From positions 1 through 20,397 of the IMG/VR virus record IMGVR_UViG_3300042486_000297: a DNA stretch of 20,397 nucleotides; one strand, given 5' to 3'. The stretch is from a virus. Positions 6,233-13,554 of this stretch are shown piece by piece. The stretch's first letter is position 1; every line of letters begins with the position of its first letter. The notes under the pieces were generated by a model that was not told where the DNA came from, ran no database searches, and saw only the letters and a list, made by a program, of their open reading frames with translations. Made by a program: the position numbers and the translations under genes.

Positions 6233-6632
6233 GTGTTTCTCCCAAGGTTTCCAGGAATTCTTCTATTTCCTGAAGCTCATCTTCATTATCAAAATCTTCT
6301 GATAACCCATCTTCTATTTCATCTTCTAATGCTCGCTGTTCTAAATATGAAAAGTAATTCGATTTTAGCGATTCCTTAATATCTATAGCTGTAATAATCT
6401 GATCTGTAGAAATGTCATATACATTGCCATTTGCAAAACTAAACCAAGGTATAAGTATATACGTCTCTACCAAATTTTTACCTTTCGGAGTTCTAAGTAC
6501 ATTTAAAACTACCGGATTAGATATGCTTATCATACCTTTTTCTGTAAAATTTTTACAATTGTCCTCAGTCCCACAAATAATATTCTCTCCAGATGAAAGC
6601 TTCAATAGTTTATAGTATGTTATATCTTCCAT
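6153..6632 (-). CDS. Sm/LSm-like candidate protein with acidic tail
   Basis: This 159-residue protein has an N-terminal beta-rich half (about 1-100). The pattern KLLKLSSGENIICG, then MISISNPVVLNV, then ETYILIPW recalls the strand order of Sm/Hfq-like RNA-binding proteins, where a G-E or G-x-x-I-x-G turn follows the first strand. The second half is strongly acidic (about 103-145) and ends in an Arg/Thr-rich tail. I recall uncharacterised proteins of this type between uvsW and gene 55 in T4-like marine phages. The start overlaps the uvsW stop by one base (TAATG), and the last 80 bases overlap gp55 in another frame. The Sm relation is inference from the pattern; function is unknown. An RNA- or polymerase-related role would fit the location. 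Confidence 0.75.
   Translation of the reverse strand: MEDITYYKLLKLSSGENIICGTEDNCKNFTEKGMISISNPVVLNVLRTPKGKNLVETYILIPWFSFANGNVYDISTDQIITAIDIKESLKSNYFSYLEQRALEDEIEDGLSEDFDNEDELQEIEEFLETLGETHDDENDYDGRDDTGTTRSRRGTRTLH
6239..6243 (-). promoter_or_regulatory. Ribosome binding site deciding the gp55 start
   Basis: GGGAG sits six bases before the ATG at 6232 and lies inside the upstream gene. It supports the long form of gp55 and hence the 80-base gene overlap. Confidence 0.6.
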
Positions 6633-8116
6633 TAGATTGACACCTTAATTAATTTGTAATTGAAATGTTCATCATTATAAATTTTAATACGTTCTATCAT
6701 ATGTAGTAAAGTATAGTTCTTTTTAGATTTCCAAGTAAGATCATCTCCGATATCATATAGAGTACAACTATCTTTATTATCACTTGTTCTAAGGCCTCTG
6801 CCAATTGATTGTAGATTACGTATACGAGACTTAGAAGGTGACGCAAAAATAATATTATGCAGATTTCGAATGTTTATCCCAGTTGAAAAAGTTCCATATG
6901 ATGCTACAATTATAGCATCCTTTTCGTTTTCTGTCAATCCTCGTATTTGCTCACGTTGCTCTGTATCTGTTCCCCCATAAACAAAAAATACTTTTCGATT
7001 TGGTTCTTTTTGTTGAATCATTTCGTGTAGACTTTTTCCATGTTTTTCAACGTACTGAAAAAGTACCAACGTATTGTTAGTTTGTTTTAGAGCAAGATTA
7101 CGAATAAATCTGTTTCTAGGTTCATATTGTACAAGGAAATCCATTTCCTCCTGATAAGAATTCCCTTTTAATGATTTTCTTATTTCATCTGGATATTCAA
7201 GTATAATATTAAATATTTTTAAATCTGCAAGAGTTTTATCTGTTATTAATTGCTTAGTAGATGTAACCTTTAATACTGGGCCAAATATACCTTCAAGCAC
7301 TAATCGATGAGTTTTAAGACCATCTAAAGTACCAGTAGTTCCAATTCTAAAAGGTGAGCTGTCGCATTTATTTAGAATAGTAGTTAACGATTTTGCCTTA
7401 AATTGATGAGCTTCATCCCCGTATATTGTTTTAAAATCACTAAAAAAAGATTTAGGTAATTTATAAAGAGATTGCCATGTGCTAATTATAACATCATATT
7501 CATTAGATTTTTCGTGCCCACCGTAGATACGATGACAATGTTCAGATGCCTTCCACCCATTTATAGACGAGTAATCTTGAAAGTCGGTGTACATTTGTTC
7601 TACTAAAGACGTAGTTGGTACTAGAATAAGCTGACGTCGATTAAATTTTTCATGCCATCGTAATAAACAATATATTATAAGAGATTTACCTGAACCTGTA
7701 GGTGATAGTAACAAACGTCTACTATCAACAATCGCTGCATATACTGCATCTATTTGGTATTCTCGAATATTAATCGGTTGACCTTTAGATGCTAATTGTA
7801 AACTAAGACAAAATTCTTTTACCTGTTCATATGTTACTGGATCTTTAAAATTCGGAACAATTGCATCTTGTACTGTGTATTCCCGTTCTTTAGCAAATGC
7901 AGTTACATAATCTTTTAACCCTGTATACAATTCTTTCGTAAACATTGAAAATAATCTAACCTTGCCATCCCACATACGAGATTTATATAATGGATGAAAC
8001 TTTGCACCAGGAACATCGAAACAAAAATGGTCACTAAGTTCCTGGGCAATTGAAGGTTCACATAATACTTTTATGTAGACTTCATCCTTTTTAATCAATG
8101 TTATATCCGCAGCCAT
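6632..8116 (-). CDS. uvsW: UvsW-type recombination DNA helicase
   Basis: UvsW is a superfamily 2 helicase that unwinds branched DNA and R-loops and helps switch T4 replication to the recombination mode. At 494 residues the length is close to T4 UvsW (503). The N-terminal DNA-binding domain includes FCFDVPGAKFHPLYKS (31-46) and MWDGKVRLF. Helicase motifs follow in order: Walker A SPTGSGKS (138-145), VPTTSLVEQ (166-174), DEAH (234-237), TGT (261-263), STGINIRN (411-418), and QSIGRGLR (436-443). All key residues are present. Translation appears coupled on both sides: the start overlaps the uvsY stop by one base, and the stop overlaps the next start by one base, both as TAATG. Confidence 0.95.
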   Translation of the reverse strand: MAADITLIKKDEVYIKVLCEPSIAQELSDHFCFDVPGAKFHPLYKSRMWDGKVRLFSMFTKELYTGLKDYVTAFAKEREYTVQDAIVPNFKDPVTYEQVKEFCLSLQLASKGQPINIREYQIDAVYAAIVDSRRLLLSPTGSGKSLIIYCLLRWHEKFNRRQLILVPTTSLVEQMYTDFQDYSSINGWKASEHCHRIYGGHEKSNEYDVIISTWQSLYKLPKSFFSDFKTIYGDEAHQFKAKSLTTILNKCDSSPFRIGTTGTLDGLKTHRLVLEGIFGPVLKVTSTKQLITDKTLADLKIFNIILEYPDEIRKSLKGNSYQEEMDFLVQYEPRNRFIRNLALKQTNNTLVLFQYVEKHGKSLHEMIQQKEPNRKVFFVYGGTDTEQREQIRGLTENEKDAIIVASYGTFSTGINIRNLHNIIFASPSKSRIRNLQSIGRGLRTSDNKDSCTLYDIGDDLTWKSKKNYTLLHMIERIKIYNDEHFNYKLIKVSI

Positions 8117-8556
8117 TACATCATTCCACTTGTAAATTTATTCCACTCGATACAATTCTTTATATCCCATGTTCTACTATTTAAAGATCGAATAATTTGT
8201 TCAAGCTGATATAAAACAGTTTTAAAATATTCCACTTTATCCTCAAGAGTTATTAAGTCTTTATCACAGGACAAAAATTCATCCATTTCATTTTTTAGCG
8301 GTTTATTTCCTTGCCATTGATCCCATTCATATTCGGCAAGTTCGGCGCTTGTTAATTCGCCTCGATAATACCTATATTTTAATCGTCTGGTATTATAATA
8401 ATCAGATTCCGCTTTGCGAAGATTTAGTTTGCTAGATGTTAGATAATTCAAATACTTGGCGTGAAGGTTTGGGGTTCTGGCAGATTCACGACCAAGATTC
8501 AATTCATCAATCTTACAATCCTCCGCCCAGGATTCTTGAAGATCGGATAATTTCAT
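8116..8556 (-). CDS. uvsY: UvsY recombination mediator
   Basis: UvsY loads the UvsX recombinase onto single-stranded DNA coated with gp32. The 146-residue protein matches T4 UvsY (137) in opening MKLSDLQESWAEDCKID against MRLEDLQEELKKDVFID. It also matches in the middle segment with RLKYRYYRGELT and in the segment FLSCDKDLITLEDKVEYFK. The C-terminal helix (LNSRTWDIKNCIEW) keeps the T4 pattern of ALDAIKSRGFAIKHI. Basic and aromatic residues in the middle are expected for DNA binding. The gene starts at an ATG three bases after the upstream glycosyltransferase stop, with AGGG as ribosome binding site, and is directly followed by uvsW, as in T4-like phages generally. Confidence 0.92.
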   Translation of the reverse strand: MKLSDLQESWAEDCKIDELNLGRESARTPNLHAKYLNYLTSSKLNLRKAESDYYNTRRLKYRYYRGELTSAELAEYEWDQWQGNKPLKNEMDEFLSCDKDLITLEDKVEYFKTVLYQLEQIIRSLNSRTWDIKNCIEWNKFTSGMM

Positions 8557-8559
8557 AAA

Positions 8560-9447
8560 TTACCCTACTTGAATAATTTGAGAAGGGTTACCTTGGAAAT
8601 TAAACGAACCATAATGGTTCAAAGAGATTGACGGGTCAAGCCAAATTTCACCGCCGATGTCTTGCCATCTACGACTAAACGTATAATCTTCAGATAGATA
8701 TCGTTTATCCTTTGGATCAATCATTGTATCGAAGAATGCGTAAAAATGAGGATTTAATTCCGGCGGTGTATTCAAATCATTGTTATATTTTAGATCTGGA
8801 TATGCCTCAATCATTTTATCAATAACTTCTCGCTTAATCATCATAAACCCGGTTGCACCATCATGTAAACGAATTAATCCGTTTTCAATTGCAATTTGTT
8901 TTTGTTCGCGGTTAATAAATTTAAAGTTAATTGCATAATCACTACCAAACGATGCAATCTGTTTATCGTCATACGTAGTATCATTTTGCCGAACGCTTTC
9001 ACGAATACGCTGCCAATTAACACCCTTTTTAGGATATGCGCCGACGGCAACATCCTTATTATGGGCAATAAGTTTAATAACATCCTCAACTTGGAATTCG
9101 ATATCTGCATCAATAAACATTAGACGAGTAAAATCGCTTTGTAGGAAATATGCCACCAAAACATTTCTAGCTCTAGTAACCAACGATTCATTCGCAATAG
9201 TTCCAAACGCAATAGGAATTTGATGTTGATTACAGAAAGTTAGTAATCGAATAGTTGATCTAAAATATGCTTCGGTTAATTGCCCACCATAACAGGGAGT
9301 GGCAATGAAAATACGTTCTTTACGAAGGTCGTCTAGTTTTACTTCTAGCTTTTTTTCGTTGGGATTGTTTGCTGCCTCTTGATTGCCGCCTGCCTTTGGC
9401 AATTTAGGAATTGAAGGCAGGGGCATAGGTTTTACTTTTGTATTCAT
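8560..9447 (-). CDS. GT-A glycosyltransferase-like protein
   Basis: After a proline/lysine-rich N-terminal extension (1-40), this 295-residue protein shows a GT-A nucleotide-sugar fold. IFIATPCYGGQLT (46-58) is the first strand and loop, NESLVTRARNVLVAYFL (86-102) a helix typical of the family, and FIDADIEF (111-118) holds the DxD metal-binding motif (Asp113 and Asp115). Later, LSEDYTFSRRW resembles the acceptor-base region with ED. No transmembrane segment is seen. Similar proteins are common beside gene 3/uvsY in T4-like cyanophages, where their role is not known to me. Targets could be virion protein, DNA or host glycan. Unlike the GT-B enzyme near dpdA, its C-terminus (SQIIQVG) does not look like a clamp-binding tail. 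A GGAG ribosome binding site precedes the ATG. Confidence 0.85.
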   Translation of the reverse strand: MNTKVKPMPLPSIPKLPKAGGNQEAANNPNEKKLEVKLDDLRKERIFIATPCYGGQLTEAYFRSTIRLLTFCNQHQIPIAFGTIANESLVTRARNVLVAYFLQSDFTRLMFIDADIEFQVEDVIKLIAHNKDVAVGAYPKKGVNWQRIRESVRQNDTTYDDKQIASFGSDYAINFKFINREQKQIAIENGLIRLHDGATGFMMIKREVIDKMIEAYPDLKYNNDLNTPPELNPHFYAFFDTMIDPKDKRYLSEDYTFSRRWQDIGGEIWLDPSISLNHYGSFNFQGNPSQIIQVG

Positions 9448-9468
9448 AATAACTCCAAATTAAAAAAA

Positions 9469-10056
9469 TTATAAAGGTTCTACTTCGAAAATAGTATATT
9501 TAAATGTAGCAATTGCAGTAAAATACTCTACGGTCTGAGAAGTAATATCAAAATCCAAAGCCTGTAATGATATAGGGAACAGGTTTTTAAATATTATATT
9601 TACTTTAGGCGAGTTTGTCGAGTCGAGAATAGTCAACGTACCATCCGAGTATGCCAAAATTTCCTCAGTTCCATCCTTCTTTGTGACAAATGGAAATCTA
9701 CTTACTTTATTATCCGAAAATGTTTTGAATTGTGAATAATCTTTAGGGAATCCCAAACCAATTATCCAACGATACAATTCAAGATAGTTTCTCATATCTT
9801 CAGCAACAATAAATCTGATTGTAAACTCACCGAAGTTTATTTTATCTCCGACCGTCGGCAAATCCACAAAAGGAGTACTTTGAATAGCATATCCTAATTG
9901 TAAATCTGGAAGATTTGCTGATTGGCAAGTAAATGAGACTTTAGGTAAATCTTTTAAACTGAATCTAAACGCATTTGGTCGTAAATAATCATATGTGGTT
10001 GTTTGTGATTCCGATATAGCATTTTGAATAACGTCTATGTTTGCAGTGTATGCCAT
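9469..10056 (-). CDS. gp19/gp3-like tail protein, probable tail completion/sheath stabiliser
   Basis: This 195-residue protein belongs to the contractile-tail tube fold. The pattern NAFRFSLKDLP (28-38), FTCQSANLPDLQLG (42-55), then GDKINFGEFTIRFIVAEDMRN and YRWIIGLGFP follows that of gp19 (17095-17682) in outline, but identity is low. In T4-like marine phages this slot after gene 23 is usually filled by gp3, the tail completion and sheath-stabilising protein that caps the tail tube. I favour that assignment, but a second tube-like protein is possible. It has its own exact late promoter just upstream, a strong AAAGGAG ribosome binding site, and a terminator separating it from gp23, so it can be expressed independently of the capsid. 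Confidence 0.8.
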   Translation of the reverse strand: MAYTANIDVIQNAISESQTTTYDYLRPNAFRFSLKDLPKVSFTCQSANLPDLQLGYAIQSTPFVDLPTVGDKINFGEFTIRFIVAEDMRNYLELYRWIIGLGFPKDYSQFKTFSDNKVSRFPFVTKKDGTEEILAYSDGTLTILDSTNSPKVNIIFKNLFPISLQALDFDITSQTVEYFTAIATFKYTIFEVEPL

Positions 10057-10078
10057 TGTACTCCTTTCTTCATCTTAT

Positions 10079-10086
10079 TATTTATA
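10079..10086 (-). promoter_or_regulatory. T4-type late promoter for the gp3/gp19-like gene
   Basis: An exact TATAAATA lies 23 bases upstream of the ATG at 10056 and just downstream of the gp23 terminator. The position between terminator and start codon, with gp55 encoded in the same window, supports use as a late promoter. Confidence 0.75.
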
Positions 10087-10101
10087 GCCGATACAAAGGT
10101 T

Positions 10102-10130
10102 AAAAAAGGGGGAAGTTTCCTTCCCCCTTT
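10102..10130 (-). terminator. Intrinsic terminator after gp23
   Basis: On the coding strand, AAAGGGGGAAG and CTTCCCCCTTT form a perfect 11-bp stem around a GAAA tetraloop. The last three T of the stem plus three more give a run of six T. It lies 30 bases past the gp23 stop. A 7-bp inverted repeat, TAGCCGA (10085-10091) with TCGGCTA (10148-10154), flanks it. Form and position are those of a rho-independent terminator ending the capsid transcript. Confidence 0.95.
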
Positions 10131-10160
10131 AAATTCCGATCTTACTGTCGGCTACTTCAA

Positions 10161-11444
10161 TTACATTAGGTTCGCAACCTTGGTACGACGATAATACTGA
10201 TTGCGATTTGCTGTGAAGCTATCGCCATCCGAATCCGACAAGCTATCCGACGAAGTTACATATGGGTTAGCAATTAGGCCATAACGTGTCTTAAAGCCGA
10301 TTTTTGGCTGGAAGCTGTTAGGATCAATTGCACGAACCATTTGTAACGGAACGTATGGGCAATAGAACATACCTGCATCGTAAGGACTTGTACCTTTGTA
10401 ACCAACTACATAGAACTGGTTAGTAGCACCCAAATTCGACGAATACGGGTCAATATAAACTCTATAACGTCCGTTTAAAACGCCTGCGAATGTATTGCCT
10501 GTATCATCAACATTTAGATTTGTGCTTAATGCTGGAGCATAATCTAATACGCCTGACATAGCTAGTGCACTTGCAACGTCTGCTGAGCAAACGATGAAGT
10601 TACCTTTTCCTCTACGAGTGTCTTGTGCAATGTGGTTAGCATCACGTTCGATATTAAATAACAAGCCTTTAAAGCGCTCTACAGACCAACGTCCGTTTGA
10701 ATCAATATCTAAGTCAAATGTACCTGCTGTTGCTGTTGAAGGCGAACCTGCTTTAGCAACTTTGTAGATTGTACGAACAACTTCGCGATTAATCTCAAAC
10801 ATAAATTCTTGCGAAAGAATGTTCGATAATTCTGCTTCAGCGTCAAGACCATGAATTGCTTTTAAGTCTTGTGCCAATTCAACGGTGTATTCTGCTTTCA
10901 ATGCACGTGATTTAGCAGTAACTGTTGTCTTGTCAATCGAGAAAGACATTTCTGCGTAATCACTCTTAGCTTCCATCGACCCCGTTGGAATCGCATTACC
11001 TGTATTGTAAGCACCGAATACAGGATTGTTACCTGTACCATCAGTAAAGCCGCCAGAGAATCCAGTATTGGCTTCATTGAATAATGCTTCTTTACGGGTC
11101 GTAGTGTTATTACGCTCCGAACCATACATCGAACGCATTGCGAAGATTAGGCCAGTAGGACCTGTCATTGGTTGTACACCGCAAATGTCATAAGCCATTA
11201 GATTAGGCATTGCGCGACGGACTAGGCCAATTAGAATTGGGTCATACTTTTGAATACCATCAGTTGCGCTGATGTTATTCGAAGGTGTTTCGAAAAGCGC
11301 TTGACGCTCTTCACGTAAAGATTTTTCTTGATTCTCTAATAATACTGCAGTAACAGCACGCTTATACGAATCTTTAATTTGGGGTAGATCAGGATGATCT
11401 AAAATTGCGCCCCACTTTTGTTGATAATTCTCGGATAAAAACAT
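10161..11444 (-). CDS. gp23: Major capsid protein gp23
   Basis: This forms the hexamers of the phage head. The 427-residue protein is an HK97-fold capsid protein of T4 type, shorter than T4 gp23 (521). It opens with a helical propeptide, and the mature part begins near the segment KYDPILIGLVRRAMPNLMAY (66-85), which with QPMTGPTGLIFAMRSMYG is the most conserved stretch of the family. The sequence ALFE ending at Glu52 fits the gp21 cleavage rule (I/L-x-E), so the likely mature N-terminus is Thr53. No gp24 vertex paralogue is seen in the window. The gene has a near-consensus late promoter, an AAGGAG ribosome binding site, and a strong terminator, all fitting very high late expression as a short transcript. 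Confidence 0.97.
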   Translation of the reverse strand: MFLSENYQQKWGAILDHPDLPQIKDSYKRAVTAVLLENQEKSLREERQALFETPSNNISATDGIQKYDPILIGLVRRAMPNLMAYDICGVQPMTGPTGLIFAMRSMYGSERNNTTTRKEALFNEANTGFSGGFTDGTGNNPVFGAYNTGNAIPTGSMEAKSDYAEMSFSIDKTTVTAKSRALKAEYTVELAQDLKAIHGLDAEAELSNILSQEFMFEINREVVRTIYKVAKAGSPSTATAGTFDLDIDSNGRWSVERFKGLLFNIERDANHIAQDTRRGKGNFIVCSADVASALAMSGVLDYAPALSTNLNVDDTGNTFAGVLNGRYRVYIDPYSSNLGATNQFYVVGYKGTSPYDAGMFYCPYVPLQMVRAIDPNSFQPKIGFKTRYGLIANPYVTSSDSLSDSDGDSFTANRNQYYRRTKVANLM

Positions 11445-11463
11445 GTAATTCTCCTTTATTTAC

Positions 11464-11484
11464 AACTTATGTAATTTATAAGTT
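11464..11484 (-). repeat. Inverted repeat overlapping the gp23 promoter
   Basis: AACTTAT and ATAAGTT form a 7-bp stem with a 7-base loop. It spans the gp22 stop codon and the TATAAATT element. The stem is AT-rich and has no T run after it, so termination is unlikely; it may be chance or affect the mRNA end of gp22. Confidence 0.45.
11473..11480 (-). promoter_or_regulatory. Candidate late promoter TATAAATT before gp23
   Basis: TATAAATT matches the late consensus at seven of eight bases and lies 29 bases upstream of the gp23 ATG. It falls between the end of gp22 and gp23, the expected place for a capsid promoter. Confidence 0.6.
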
Positions 11485-12847
11485 ATACTCGTTTAATTGT
11501 TCTTGATAAGGCTTTAGCATACGAAGATACGACATCATTAGAAGCGAAGCTTTCTTCAATACTAGTTTCTTCTACAAGGGGTTGTGTTTGGGAAATTGTG
11601 AAAGACTCTTTTCCAGATGTTACTGGGAAATAATTTTCCTTAATTACCGCAACCTTTTCTCTGTAAATTTCTTCATTCTCAAAATTTACACCGTCTAAAA
11701 GTTTCGTTAATTTATTAACTTGGGTGTCAGCTAAATCATCAGTCATTTCACTGATAATTAAATGTTTCTTTAAAGACGACACTTCAGTATGTAAACCAAC
11801 ATTTTGTTCTAGTTGACGATCTAGACTTTCTTCTAAATCTGTTACCTTACTTTGTAATTCACCTATTACATCATATTTTTCCTCAGGCACTTCAATATAA
11901 TGTTCTTTGAAGAGCGCCTTAAGTCCCGACATAAAATCTTCGGCTATTTCAGTACGCAACCCATTATCGATTGCTAGTTTGTTTTCTTCCATATAGTTTT
12001 CAACTACATAGTTTAGATAAGCATCGACCTTTTCAACAATGCTTTCTGTATATTCTTCAAACTCTGCAGAATATTTTTCTTCTAATGCTTCGCAAACTCT
12101 TTCCATTTCATCGTTGACTTTAGCAATGACTGCTGCTTCAAAAATGGATGTTGCTTTTTCTCTAAATTCTTCGGATAAGTCTTCGCCGAAAATAGATGCC
12201 ATATCAATATTTAATTCTTGATCTGCTTCTGACAATTCGTCCATATTTTCGTCGTCCCCTGTCTCAACCCCTTCCGCACGCCTAAAGACAATTTTACCTG
12301 CTTTATCTGTAGATGTTTCATTGCCTCTAGCGGTATCTTTAAATTGTAAACGACCTTGATCGTCAACCGAAGATTTAACTTCTACGTTTTTATCTTTCTT
12401 GTAGACTAAGCGGCCTTTGTCGTCTACGGATGTCTGAATGTCCTTATATCGGTCATTTATTGTGCTATCCGTATCTGCCTCAGAAACAACTTCTTCTTCC
12501 TCACGAATACCGGTATTCATAGGAATGGCTGGCCAACTAGCACCTAGGTTCGGTGTACCTTGAACCGTAGTAAAGTTAGGGGCTACTCCAACTGAACCTT
12601 TCATCGCAATAGTATTTTTAGAAATACCTTTTGCAGTAATGGCGCCTTGATTTGCTTCATTTTCTCCGCGATCTTCATGGGATGCTTCTTCTGAACTACC
12701 TTGTTTAGGAGAAGATGAATCTCCTCCATTGGCAGGTTTGATCGAGGAATCCTTTGTTACATTGGACGAACTTCCGGCAGCTTCATCTAAAGAAGCTTTG
12801 ACCTTTACATTCTCCAACAATTCCTTAATTTTGCTTTCTACTGACAT
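11483..12847 (-). CDS. gp22: Prohead core scaffold gp22, with long repeat-bearing N-terminal region
   Basis: gp22 forms the core on which the prohead assembles and is then destroyed by gp21. At 454 residues it is much longer than T4 gp22 (269). The gp22-like part is the acidic, helical C-terminal half: from about 205 (LSEADQELNIDMASIFGEDLS) through several predicted coiled-coil helices (VNDEMERVCEALEEKYSAEF, and 325-365) to a basic end, SRTIKRV. The N-terminal 200 residues are low-complexity (Ser, Gly, Asn, Glu) and include three tandem copies of a 20-residue unit at 139-196. Several L/I-x-E sites, for example LSE, fit cleavage by gp21. The gene follows gp21 and precedes gp23, has an exact TATAAATA promoter, and a TAGGAGA ribosome binding site. 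Confidence 0.9.
   Translation of the reverse strand: MSVESKIKELLENVKVKASLDEAAGSSSNVTKDSSIKPANGGDSSSPKQGSSEEASHEDRGENEANQGAITAKGISKNTIAMKGSVGVAPNFTTVQGTPNLGASWPAIPMNTGIREEEEVVSEADTDSTINDRYKDIQTSVDDKGRLVYKKDKNVEVKSSVDDQGRLQFKDTARGNETSTDKAGKIVFRRAEGVETGDDENMDELSEADQELNIDMASIFGEDLSEEFREKATSIFEAAVIAKVNDEMERVCEALEEKYSAEFEEYTESIVEKVDAYLNYVVENYMEENKLAIDNGLRTEIAEDFMSGLKALFKEHYIEVPEEKYDVIGELQSKVTDLEESLDRQLEQNVGLHTEVSSLKKHLIISEMTDDLADTQVNKLTKLLDGVNFENEEIYREKVAVIKENYFPVTSGKESFTISQTQPLVEETSIEESFASNDVVSSYAKALSRTIKRV
12260..12433 (-). repeat. Three tandem 20-residue repeats inside gp22
   Basis: The encoded units begin TSVDDKGRLVYKKDKNVEVK, SSVDDQGRLQFKDTARGNET and STDKAGKIVFRR. Each has an S/T-x-D-x-x-G-(R/K)-(L/I) core and a V/Q-(Y/F)-(K/R) strand. 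The third copy is most diverged. They lie between the low-complexity N-terminus and the helical scaffold. Confidence 0.75.
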
Positions 12848-12882
12848 TAGAGTCTCCTAATTGTATGAATATACTCAAGCAT

Positions 12883-12890
12883 TATTTATA
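12883..12890 (-). promoter_or_regulatory. T4-type late promoter for gp22
   Basis: An exact TATAAATA lies 36 bases upstream of the gp22 ATG, in the 50-base gap after gp21. Position and sequence both fit a gp55-dependent late promoter. Confidence 0.75.
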
Positions 12891-12897
12891 ATTCTAG

Positions 12898-13548
12898 TTA
12901 TCTAGACACTCGGGATAAGAATTGTTCGAAAATTCTTAATTTGGTTTCTTCCAGATTTTTACCAGAAGTTTTTCTTATTTCCTTTTGTGCATTTTCTATA
13001 TGCACAGCTTTCCAGATACCGCTTTCTAATATCCATTCCGCAGATTCCATAATACCTTGAACAAAGGCATCTGGGGCAGATGGATCAGCTACAATGTCTA
13101 CTGTCGCAAGATGAAAATCATCCTGCACTTCATTGACGCCTTCAGAATTCATTTTTAGAGATCCAAGACCTCTAGTTGATACACCTAATTGAACTTCGTT
13201 TTCAATTAAATTTCTTGCAATAATACCCATTGGAGTTTCTAGTATTTTTGCTTTACCATACACATCGCTACCATTCATTTCTAATTTTGTAATTAAATGA
13301 GAAACTTGGTGCAAATTAATCGATGGGTTATCCGGATGACCTAATTCGCCCAAAGATCTTTTTTGTTCAATTAGCTCTTTATATTTTTGAACTTCGCGCT
13401 CCATAATAGGTTTGCCATAAGTTCTATTATTTTTATTTTTTCTATTTGCTTGAGCAAATACGCCTTCGATATAAATGGTTTTGCCGCCACCTTGTTTTTC
13501 TTCGGTGAGGTACTTTAAATCTTGAGCAACTTCTTTAATTAGTCTCAT
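12898..13548 (-). CDS. gp21: Prohead core protease gp21
   Basis: gp21 is the maturation protease that cleaves the scaffold and the gp23 propeptide. This 216-residue form has the herpesvirus-protease-like fold of family S77/U9. The segment YIEGVFAQANRKNKNNRTYG (26-45) is a conserved start. His71 lies in GELGHPDN, Ser124 in LGVSTRGLGS, and an aspartate in the following DIVADPSAPDA stretch (about 151-161); these give the expected catalytic residues. The C-terminal 30 residues are charged and probably removed by self-cleavage. The ATG at 13548 sits just after the stop of the small upstream gene, with only a weak AGG-type ribosome binding site. gp22, its main substrate, follows directly. Confidence 0.94.
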   Translation of the reverse strand: MRLIKEVAQDLKYLTEEKQGGGKTIYIEGVFAQANRKNKNNRTYGKPIMEREVQKYKELIEQKRSLGELGHPDNPSINLHQVSHLITKLEMNGSDVYGKAKILETPMGIIARNLIENEVQLGVSTRGLGSLKMNSEGVNEVQDDFHLATVDIVADPSAPDAFVQGIMESAEWILESGIWKAVHIENAQKEIRKTSGKNLEETKLRIFEQFLSRVSR

Positions 13549-13554
13549 ATCTAT

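Noticed and set aside
7458-7465. TATAAATT late-promoter-like word
   Set aside because: It is inside the uvsW coding region with no gene start nearby on that strand; likely chance.
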